The notes under the pieces are model-generated. The model was given only the letters and a program-made list of their open reading frames with translations, searched no databases and had not been told where the DNA came from. A stretch of DNA of 9,979 nt from an uncultured Slackia sp. (GTDB lineage Bacteria > Actinomycetota > Coriobacteriia > Coriobacteriales > Eggerthellaceae), in contig CAKUEV010000055.1 in the NCBI GenBank assembly GCA_934646845.1, positions 1 through 9,979 of the forward strand, given 5' to 3'. This document shows positions 1 to 5,382 of the stretch, one piece after another (the first letter of the stretch is position 1; every line of letters begins with the position of its first letter). A program made the position numbers and the translations under genes.

Positions 1-129
1 GGCGGAAGGCTCGCCCGAGGCCACGTCTCGCTACCGTTCGCTTCGCTCACTATGCGCTCGACTGGCTGCGTTCCATATAAAACCGAAGTTCTTATTTGAA
101 CGCAGACGACCTCGAGCGAGCCTTCCGCC
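1..129. repeat. Imperfect inverted repeat, possibly a small palindromic or MITE-like element
   Basis: Bases 1-22 and 108-129 are inverted copies of each other with two mismatches in 22; the outer 14 bases (ggcggaaggctcgc and its complement) match perfectly. Inside lies a second perfect 8-base dyad (ctgcgttc at 66-73, gaacgcag at 98-105) around an AT-rich centre. I see no open reading frame with a credible start and no T-tract after the right arm, so it does not look like a simple terminator. It could be a non-autonomous mobile element, a REP-like palindrome or a structured RNA. The left flank lies outside the window, so a target duplication cannot be tested. Confidence 0.6.
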
Positions 130-189
130 CACGCCGGGGCGAGAAATAGCGAGGTTCTTTGTTCTTGGGCTGAATTTGCCGCTTACCGC

Positions 190-217
190 TTGACGCGTAC
201 CGACCAGGGCTTACAAT
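190..217 (+). promoter_or_regulatory. Sigma-70-type promoter for the aldolase gene
   Basis: A -35 box TTGACG (190-195) and a -10 box TACAAT (212-217) are separated by 16 bases. This predicts transcription starting near 224-226 and a leader of about 30 bases before the ATG at 256. It is the best promoter match in the window. Confidence 0.7.
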
Positions 218-255
218 TTTGATGTTTGCTGTATCCAACAGAAAAGGGTCTTCTC

Positions 256-1176
256 ATGACTGAAAGCAAATTCCACGGCGTTATTCCTCCCGTGGTCATT
301 CCTTTGACCGCCGAGCGTACGCTTGATCTTGAGGCTCTCGAGCGCTCGATCAACCGCATGATTGACGCAGGTGTTGATGGCCTGTTCTTCTTGGGCTCCT
401 CGGGCGAGGTTGCCTTCCTTACCGACGCTCAGCGCTATCACGTGCTGCAGGAAGCCGTTGCCATGGTTCATGGCCGCGTCCCCGTTCTTGCCGGCATCAT
501 CGATATGGAGACCCTGCGTGTGGTCGACCAGGCCAAGCGCGCTACGGGCTATGGCGTTGACGGCCTTGTCGCGACTGCTCCGTTCTATGCCTTGGGCGGC
601 CCCAAGGAAACCGAGCGCCACTTCCGCGCCATTCGCGAGCAGACCGATCTGCCGTTGTTCGCTTACGACCTGCCTGTCTGCGTTCACACGAAGCTCGACC
701 CCACGATGCTCGTTCGCCTCGGCGAAGACGGTGTTATCCAGGGCGTTAAAGACTCCTCGGGCGACGACGTGAGCTTCCGCTGGTTGTGCCTCGAGAACGA
801 AGATGCTGGTCATCCTCTGCAGGTCTTCACTGGCCACGAGGTGTGCGTCGATGGCGCTTACATGGCTGGTGCCGATGGTTCTGTGCCGGGCCTTGCCAAT
901 ATCGACCCCTACAGCTACGTTGAGCAGTGGAAGGCCTTCCAGGCTGGCGATTGGGAGAAGGTCCGTCAGATTCAGGATCACCTCGCTCGCTTGATGTTCG
1001 TGACCCGCGTCGTGAAGGCGACCGTCGGCTTCGGCGCTGGCGTTGGCGCGTTCAAGACTGCTCTGTGGCAGATGGGCGTGTTCAACACGAATCAGATGCG
1101 CGAGCCTGTTCAGGCTCTCGAGGGCGAAGACGTTGCCGCCATTCGTGCGGTTCTCGAGCAGAACGGCATGCTGTAG
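256..1176 (+). CDS. DapA/NanA-family aldolase, probable N-acetylneuraminate lyase
   Basis: A 306-residue class I (Schiff-base) aldolase of the dihydrodipicolinate synthase/N-acetylneuraminate lyase family, at the usual family length. Visible signatures are GSSGE at 47-51 (pyruvate carboxylate-binding loop), Tyr137 in FAYDLP (catalytic Tyr position) and Lys165 in GVKDSSGD (Schiff-base Lys). The segment FTGHE (191-195) carries a Glu where sialate lyases have a sugar-tail-binding Glu; DapA usually has a different pair there. The ATG at 256 is chosen because AAGGG precedes it by about 8 bases; an in-frame TTG at 226 would begin at the transcription start and lacks a ribosome site. The family call is firm. 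The substrate is inferred from the downstream ROK kinase and NanE, which would process the released ManNAc. Alternatives are a 2-keto-3-deoxy sugar acid aldolase or a DapA paralogue. It is followed by its own terminator. Confidence 0.9.
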   Translation: MTESKFHGVIPPVVIPLTAERTLDLEALERSINRMIDAGVDGLFFLGSSGEVAFLTDAQRYHVLQEAVAMVHGRVPVLAGIIDMETLRVVDQAKRATGYGVDGLVATAPFYALGGPKETERHFRAIREQTDLPLFAYDLPVCVHTKLDPTMLVRLGEDGVIQGVKDSSGDDVSFRWLCLENEDAGHPLQVFTGHEVCVDGAYMAGADGSVPGLANIDPYSYVEQWKAFQAGDWEKVRQIQDHLARLMFVTRVVKATVGFGAGVGAFKTALWQMGVFNTNQMREPVQALEGEDVAAIRAVLEQNGML

Positions 1177-1183
1177 TTTTGTT

Positions 1184-1215
1184 GCGCCGTCCTTACGGGC
1201 GGCGCTTCTTCGTTT
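1184..1215 (+). terminator. Probable intrinsic terminator after the aldolase
   Basis: A 9-bp stem (1184-1192 with 1197-1205, one G.U pair) closes on a TTAC loop and is followed by the T-rich run TTCTTCGTTT. It begins 8 bases after the stop codon. The T-tract is interrupted, so termination may be partial and allow some read-through into the kinase-nanE pair. Confidence 0.7.
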
Positions 1216-1390
1216 GAGGCGTTATGGCGCTGTGCGGCCGCGAGGCGCATCAGCTTGTCCTTGGTTCGGGGCGCCCGTGTAAGAAATACATGTGGCTCCC
1301 CGTTGGACAATCTGGCACGTCTCGTGGCCGTTTGCTGTTTTGGCGCATAGGCGGTCTGGTTAGAACGCATGGTTGCTTTTGTAGGAATCA

Positions 1391-1415
1391 CTGGTCGTGG
1401 TGCATGTGCGACCAG
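1391..1415. promoter_or_regulatory. Short dyad upstream of the ROK kinase, possible operator or leader hairpin
   Basis: CTGGTCG (1391-1397) and CGACCAG (1409-1415) form a perfect 7-base inverted repeat with an 11-base spacer, ending 9 bases before the kinase Shine-Dalgarno. It lies in the 260-base gap (1177-1436), which otherwise holds only the aldolase terminator. I could not identify a convincing promoter there. It could bind a repressor or fold in the mRNA leader. Confidence 0.35.
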
Positions 1416-1424
1416 GGTCGTTTT

Positions 1425-1429
1425 GGAGG
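1425..1429 (+). promoter_or_regulatory. Ribosome binding site that fixes the TTG start of the ROK kinase
   Basis: GGAGG at 1425-1429 lies 7 bases before the TTG at 1437. The frame stays open upstream to 1224, but the upstream residues do not resemble the ROK N-terminus, whereas the TTG start leaves the usual short lead before the DVGGTK motif. Confidence 0.85.
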
Positions 1430-1436
1430 TTTTCCT

Positions 1437-2363
1437 TTGGAATATCCATTCAGCGTTGTTGCTGTCGATGTGGGCGGAACGAAAATCGCGTGTGCCGTCG
1501 TGCGTTACGAAAACGCCGATGCCGCGCCCGCTATTCTTTCGAAGCGCTCAATTCCTACCGATGCGCAGCAGGGTGGGGAAGTCGTGCTTGCGCGCATTCT
1601 CGATCTTGCCGATGACGTGCGCGCCGAGGTTCTTTCTTGTGGCGAAAGCGTCGTGGGCGTTGGCGTTGCGACGGCCGGTCGCGTCGATGTGAATACGGGC
1701 AATATCGCCTTTGCGAATGAAATCATGCCTGGATGGTCGGGCCAGCCGCTTGGCGATGCGTTGCGCGAGCGTTTCGAATGCCCGAGCGCCGTACTTGGAG
1801 ACGTGCAGTCGCATGCGCTCGGCGAGGCGCGCTGGGGTGCAGCGCGTGGTGCGCAGACGGCCGTTGTCATGGCGCCGGGCACGGGCCTTGGCGGCGGTAT
1901 TATTTGCCATGGCAAAATCGTGCGCGGTAAGCATGGCTTCGCGGGTGAAATCGGGTCGACGATGAATACCCTGGATGCTGGGGATGGCAATCTTGAGTCG
2001 GTGGCGGCAGGCAGCGGTATTGAAGCGCGCTATTATGCCGCATCCGGCGTTCATCAAACTGGTGCCGAAATCTCTCATCGCGCGCAGCTTGGCGAAGATA
2101 TCGCGCGTCAAACCATCGAAAATGCGGGCCGTGCTCTTGGCTTGGCCCTTGCTGGTTGGACGAATATCTTTGATCCCGATATCGCCGTGGTTTCCGGGTC
2201 CGTTACAAAAGCTGGCCCCATTTGGCGTGACGCGATGGTGTCGGCATTCAAGGAGCGCACTCCGGGCGTTCTTGCCGATTTGCCTATTGTCGATGCGTCG
2301 CTCGGTGATAACGCTCCGCTTATTGGGGCTGCGGAAAACCTGCTGGACACTTTGAAGAACTAG
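1437..2363 (+). CDS. ROK-family sugar kinase, probable N-acetylmannosamine kinase
   Basis: A 308-residue ROK kinase starting at TTG. Visible motifs are DVGGTK (11-16, phosphate binding), VGVATAG (75-81), a catalytic-Asp segment GDVQSHALGE (121-130, Asp122), the glycine-rich APGTGLGGG loop (146-154) and AGEIG (169-173), whose Glu171 is at the sugar-contacting position. The canonical ROK zinc site is absent: the His after GEIG is Ser174, and no CxCGxxGC motif follows, only DAGDGNLESVAAGSG. Zinc-motif-less ManNAc kinases are known (Staphylococcus aureus NanK is one), so this need not mean loss of activity. NanE begins 10 bases downstream, making ManNAc phosphorylation to ManNAc-6-P the best guess. 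Glucokinase and another N-acetylhexosamine kinase are alternatives. The substrate is inference; the family is clear. Confidence 0.9.
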   Translation: MEYPFSVVAVDVGGTKIACAVVRYENADAAPAILSKRSIPTDAQQGGEVVLARILDLADDVRAEVLSCGESVVGVGVATAGRVDVNTGNIAFANEIMPGWSGQPLGDALRERFECPSAVLGDVQSHALGEARWGAARGAQTAVVMAPGTGLGGGIICHGKIVRGKHGFAGEIGSTMNTLDAGDGNLESVAAGSGIEARYYAASGVHQTGAEISHRAQLGEDIARQTIENAGRALGLALAGWTNIFDPDIAVVSGSVTKAGPIWRDAMVSAFKERTPGVLADLPIVDASLGDNAPLIGAAENLLDTLKN

Positions 2364-2373
2364 GAGACGGGCA

Positions 2374-3051
2374 ATGGATGCCATTATTGAACAACTTAAA
2401 GGCAAGCTTATCGTGAGCTGCCAGGCTTATATGGGCGAGCCGCTTCGCCATCCTGAAACCATGGCGCAAATGGCGCGTGCGTGCGAGCTGGGCGGTGCGG
2501 GCGGCATTCGCTGCCAGGGCCTTTCCGACATCTCTGCCATCAAGGGCCGCACCGAGGTGCCCGTCATTGGCATTTGGAAGGAAGGCCACGAGGGCGTCTA
2601 TATTACGCCGACCCTGCGCCATGCGCGTGCGTGCGTCGCAGCTGGCGCCGACATCGTTGCTATCGACGCTACCGATCGTCCTCGCCCCGATGGCAAGACG
2701 CTGGAAGATACCGTGCGCCCGCTGAAGGAAGAGGGCGTGCTCGTGATGGCCGACTGCTCAACCATTGAGGACATTCGCCATGCTTTTGCCATCGGCTGCG
2801 ATATCGCCTCCACGACGCTTTCTCATCCTGGCGCCGCTATCGATTGCGGCATGGCCGACGGTCCCGATGTAGCGCTGGTCGCCCAGGCTGTCGCGGAATT
2901 CCCCGACAAGCCCGTTATCTGCGAAGGCCGCGTGCATACGCCCGCCGACGCGAAGGCTGCGATGGATGCGGGTGCGTGGGCGGTCGTGGTTGGTACCGCT
3001 ATCACGCATCCCACGAGCATCACTTCCTGGTTCGTCGAAGCGGTGGAGTAG
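2374..3051 (+). CDS. nanE: N-acetylmannosamine-6-phosphate 2-epimerase
   Basis: A 225-residue TIM-barrel epimerase converting ManNAc-6-phosphate to GlcNAc-6-phosphate, which NagA and NagB (not in this window) would carry into glycolysis. Family signatures run in order: IVSCQA (13-18), GGIRCQG (43-49, Arg46), VIGIWKEG (64-71, Lys69), IDATDRPRP (97-105), MADCST (125-130) and CEGRVHTP (183-190, Glu184). Lys69 and Glu184 sit where the catalytic Lys and Glu of NanE are expected, and Arg46 and Asp127 are also present. Length is typical. AGGAG at 2362-2366, overlapping the kinase stop codon, gives a 7-base spacing to the ATG; the 10-base intergenic distance makes a two-gene unit with the kinase. Of the three sugar genes this has the most specific assignment, and it anchors the sialic acid interpretation of the others. 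Confidence 0.95.
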   Translation: MDAIIEQLKGKLIVSCQAYMGEPLRHPETMAQMARACELGGAGGIRCQGLSDISAIKGRTEVPVIGIWKEGHEGVYITPTLRHARACVAAGADIVAIDATDRPRPDGKTLEDTVRPLKEEGVLVMADCSTIEDIRHAFAIGCDIASTTLSHPGAAIDCGMADGPDVALVAQAVAEFPDKPVICEGRVHTPADAKAAMDAGAWAVVVGTAITHPTSITSWFVEAVE

Positions 3052-3120
3052 TACCTTTTGCGCCGAGGCGCGGACGTGCGATTCCGCTTCGGTCAAGTCC
3101 GGATAATTTCGCGCATCTTA

Positions 3121-3165
3121 TATAGCCCGTATTCGTCGAAGCTTATTCGGCGGGTGCGGGCTATA
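3121..3165 (+). promoter_or_regulatory. Long G.U-rich RNA hairpin before the fumarase
   Basis: Bases 3121-3140 can pair with 3146-3165 over 20 positions around a GCTTA loop. The outer 9 pairs (TATAGCCCG with CGGGCTATA) are perfect Watson-Crick. The inner part includes several T/G positions that pair as G.U only in RNA read from this strand. CTTGTCTTT follows, so it may act as the terminator of the kinase-nanE unit; it ends only 9 bases before the fumarase ATG, so a 5'-leader regulatory role is also possible. Confidence 0.6.
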
Positions 3166-3167
3166 CT
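3162..3167 (+). promoter_or_regulatory. Possible -10 box giving a leaderless fumarase transcript
   Basis: TATACT ends 7 bases before the A of the ATG at 3175, placing +1 at the start codon. No Shine-Dalgarno precedes that ATG, which fits leaderless translation, common in actinobacteria. No good -35 is present at 16-18 bases and the box overlaps the hairpin arm, so this is tentative. Confidence 0.35.
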
Positions 3168-3174
3168 TGTCTTT

Positions 3175-4074
3175 ATGGATACTATGAAACTCATTACTAA
3201 ACAGGCCGTGGCGAAAGCCGTGTATGAGGCCATCCCCAATATCGCATGCGTGCTTCCGTGCGACGTGAAACGCTCGCTTGCGGAAGCCCGAAAGGCCGAG
3301 GGCGCATCGCGTGGCGCCCTCGTTCTTGATCAGCTTCTCGAAAATGCCGAAATCGCTGAGCGCGATTGCGTCCCCATTTGCCAAGATACGGGAACATGCT
3401 GGGTCTGTCTTGAGGCGGGCCCCGATGTGCTCGTGCCGGGCGACGTGTTTGCGGAAACCGACGATGCGGTTGCTCGCGCATATACCGAAGCGCTTCTTCG
3501 CAAGAGCGTCGTGCGCGATGCGTTTTTCGATCGCGCAAATACCGGGGACAACACGCCCGCTTTCACCGATGTTCATTTCAGCGAAAAGCCTGGATGCAGG
3601 CTGCATGTGCTATTGAAGGGCGGCGGATCCGATAATGCTTCGCGCGTTGTTATGTTGCCGCCAGGCGCTGGCAAGCAGGGCATTCTCAATGAAGTCATGG
3701 ATTGCGTTCGCCACAAGGCGGCAAATGCGTGCCCGCCGCTCGTGATTGGCATTGGCATCGGCGGCACGTTCGATAAGGTCGCTGGCATGGCCAAATCGGC
3801 GCTCCTGCGCCCCGTCGGCTCCTCCGCGAAGGACGAACGCACGGCGGAATTGGAAAACGAGCTGCTCGATATGGTGAACGCGACAGGCATGGGCCCTGGC
3901 GCCCTTGGGGGTAAAACGTTGGCGCTCGCTGTGCATGTGAACACGGCGCCGTGCCATATCGCGGCTTTGCCGCTCGCCATCAACATGGGCTGTTCCGCCA
4001 TGCGTCGCGCAACGTTTGAATTCAATGTGCAGACTGGTGAGTTTGAGCGCGTTAATGCGGAAATGGGAGAGTAG
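3175..4074 (+). CDS. Class I (Fe-S) fumarate hydratase, alpha subunit
   Basis: A 299-residue N-terminal half of the two-subunit iron-sulfur hydro-lyase family (fumarase class I / tartrate dehydratase alpha). It would interconvert fumarate and malate together with the next gene product. The three cluster-ligand cysteines are in recognisable settings: Cys69 in PICQDTGT, Cys186 in ACPPLVIGIGIGGTFD and Cys273 in MGCSAMRRA. VHFSEKPG (133-140) and LKGGGSDN (147-154) are also typical. The start is uncertain: ATG 3175 has no Shine-Dalgarno but a possible -10 box positioned for a leaderless message; ATG 3184 is the alternative. The frame is open back to 3058, but that extension crosses the hairpin and is not family-like. 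Tartrate dehydratase alpha is the main alternative; fumarase is more likely without tartrate genes nearby. Such [4Fe-4S] hydratases are oxygen-sensitive, consistent with an anaerobe. Confidence 0.93.
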   Translation: MDTMKLITKQAVAKAVYEAIPNIACVLPCDVKRSLAEARKAEGASRGALVLDQLLENAEIAERDCVPICQDTGTCWVCLEAGPDVLVPGDVFAETDDAVARAYTEALLRKSVVRDAFFDRANTGDNTPAFTDVHFSEKPGCRLHVLLKGGGSDNASRVVMLPPGAGKQGILNEVMDCVRHKAANACPPLVIGIGIGGTFDKVAGMAKSALLRPVGSSAKDERTAELENELLDMVNATGMGPGALGGKTLALAVHVNTAPCHIAALPLAINMGCSAMRRATFEFNVQTGEFERVNAEMGE

Positions 4075-4076
4075 GC

Positions 4077-4625
4077 ATGTCCGAGTCGATGAATTCTCCT
4101 CTGGCATTGGAGCTGCCTCTTTCTCGCGAGGCGCTTGCCGCTGTTCGCGCCGGCGATGCCTGCACGCTTTCGGGCGTCATGTACACTCTGCGTGATGCCG
4201 GCCATATGCGTTTGCTTGACGAGCTGCGCGAACAGGGAAGCCTTCCGTATGGTTTGGAAGGTGCCACGATTTTTTATGCGGGCCCCACGCCTCCTGCTGC
4301 GGGGCGTCCTTTCGGGGCGGTTGGCCCCACCACGGCATCGCGCATGGATTTCGCTGCTCCTGAGTTGCACCGGGCGGGCATTGCCGCCACGGTGGGCAAG
4401 GGCGTGCGCAGCCAGGCCGTGATCGATGCCTGCGTTGAAGCCGGTTCGGTCTATTTCGTTGCTACGGGCGGCGCTGCAGCGCTTTTGGCCCAGCGTGTTG
4501 AATCTGGCGAGGTCGTTGCATATGACGACTTGGGCACTGAGGCTTTGCGACGTATCGTTGTGCGGGATTTCCCCGTCTTCGTAGGCGTCGATGTGAAGGG
4601 AAGTTGTATTTATGACCTCGAATAA
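4077..4625 (+). CDS. Class I fumarate hydratase, beta subunit
   Basis: A 182-residue C-terminal-half subunit of the same hydro-lyase. Diagnostic segments are LSGVMYTLRDAGH (31-43), AGPTPP (68-73), GPTTASRMD (83-91), the KG followed by a TGGAAALLA stretch (about 129-137), and a closing FPVFVGVDVKG near the C-terminus. These supply substrate-binding and catalytic residues, while the alpha subunit supplies the cluster. GGAG at 4066-4069 lies inside the end of the alpha gene, 7 bases before the ATG; only 2 bases separate the genes, so they are surely co-transcribed and probably translationally coupled. Its last 14 bases overlap the start of tmk, which extends the operon into nucleotide and replication genes. 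As for the alpha subunit, tartrate dehydratase beta cannot be fully excluded. Confidence 0.93.
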   Translation: MSESMNSPLALELPLSREALAAVRAGDACTLSGVMYTLRDAGHMRLLDELREQGSLPYGLEGATIFYAGPTPPAAGRPFGAVGPTTASRMDFAAPELHRAGIAATVGKGVRSQAVIDACVEAGSVYFVATGGAAALLAQRVESGEVVAYDDLGTEALRRIVVRDFPVFVGVDVKGSCIYDLE

Positions 4626-5382
4626 GGCCGGTCAATCCCGCGGTGTCTTCGTTTCGTTCGAAGGCGGTGAAGGTGCGGGTAAAACGACCCATATTCGCTT
4701 TTTGGCAGAAACGCTCGAAGCGCGCGGCTTTGAAGTGGTGCGCTTGCGCGAGCCCGGTGGAACCGCTATAGGCGATAAGCTGCGCAGCATCGTGCTCGAT
4801 CCGGGCAATGCCGCGATGTGCGATGCGTGCGAGCTTCTTGTGTACGAAGCGGCGCGTGCCCAAATCGTTGAAGAGGTCATTAAACCGGCGCTCGATCGCG
4901 GATCCGTGGTTTTGTGCGATCGCTTCTTCGATTCCACGACGGCCTATCAGGCGTATGGCCGCGGGCTCGATGCCGATTTCGTGAGGCGCGCCAATTTGTT
5001 CGCATGCCAGGGTATTGTTCCCGACAGGACCATTCTGCTCGTTCCGCCTTCGACGAAAGACGGTTTGGTTCGCGCGACGAAAAACGATGGCGCCGATCGC
5101 CTTGAATCTGCGGGGGTTGAATTCCATGAGCGCGTGCGCAACGCGTTCGCCGAAATCGCCGCCGACGATTCGGCGCGCATTCGCACGGTGCATTCGGCCG
5201 ATAAGAAGTCGAAAACGTCTCAGGCCGTTTTCGCGGAACTCGCTGATATTTTCCCATTTATGGAAGAACTGCTCGCGGATGAATCGGGCGCGCATTTTGC
5301 ACCGCTTGACATCAAAAAGCCCCATACGGGAAAAGCGACGTTTGCCGCTCCCGTTTCGCATTCGGAAAACGGGGCTGAATAA
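4612..5382 (+). CDS. tmk: Thymidylate kinase (dTMP kinase)
   Basis: A 256-residue dTMP kinase making dTDP for DNA synthesis. It shows a P-loop GGEGAGKTT (18-26), the EPGGT motif (47-51), a DRF motif at 103-105 followed by DSTTAYQAYGRG (107-118), and a LID region with Arg154, Asp162 and Arg163. Two points are unusual. The strand before the LID reads ILLVPP where many family members have LLDxP. The protein is also about 40 residues longer than the usual ~210, ending in a hydrophilic tail without obvious motif. The ATG overlaps the fumarase beta gene by 14 bases, with AAGGG at 4596-4600 as the likely ribosome site. Its stop shares a base with the holB start (TAATG). Neighbours holB and ricT match a conserved bacterial tmk neighbourhood. 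Confidence 0.96.
   Translation: MTSNKAGQSRGVFVSFEGGEGAGKTTHIRFLAETLEARGFEVVRLREPGGTAIGDKLRSIVLDPGNAAMCDACELLVYEAARAQIVEEVIKPALDRGSVVLCDRFFDSTTAYQAYGRGLDADFVRRANLFACQGIVPDRTILLVPPSTKDGLVRATKNDGADRLESAGVEFHERVRNAFAEIAADDSARIRTVHSADKKSKTSQAVFAELADIFPFMEELLADESGAHFAPLDIKKPHTGKATFAAPVSHSENGAE
5350..5373 (+). promoter_or_regulatory. Hairpin that may mask the holB ribosome binding site
   Basis: CCCGTTT (5350-5356) pairs perfectly with AAACGGG (5367-5373), extendable by one G.U pair (5349 with 5374). The only purine-rich Shine-Dalgarno candidate for holB, GGGG at 5371-5374, lies in the right arm, 7 bases before the ATG. A ribosome finishing tmk would melt it, so it may couple holB translation to tmk. 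Confidence 0.4.

Noticed and set aside
226..255. TTG start 10 codons upstream for the aldolase
   Set aside because: It coincides with the predicted transcription start, so it would lack a leader Shine-Dalgarno; ATG 256 has AAGGG at good spacing.
1340..1366. TTGGCG / TAGAAC as a promoter for the kinase-nanE unit
   Set aside because: Only a 15-base spacer and poor matches in both boxes; not better than chance in a 260-base gap.
1224..1436. 71-residue N-terminal extension of the ROK kinase
   Set aside because: Family homology starts a few residues after TTG 1437, which has an ideal GGAGG; the extension is Cys/Trp-rich and crosses the intergenic dyad.
3058..3174. 39-residue N-terminal extension of the fumarase alpha subunit from a TTG
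   Set aside because: It runs through the long hairpin, is Arg-rich, and is not part of the family; no ribosome site before 3058.
4462..5361. 299-codon minus-strand open frame over fumarase beta and tmk
   Set aside because: A shadow of genes with clear domains on the + strand; no family-like sequence or ribosome site.
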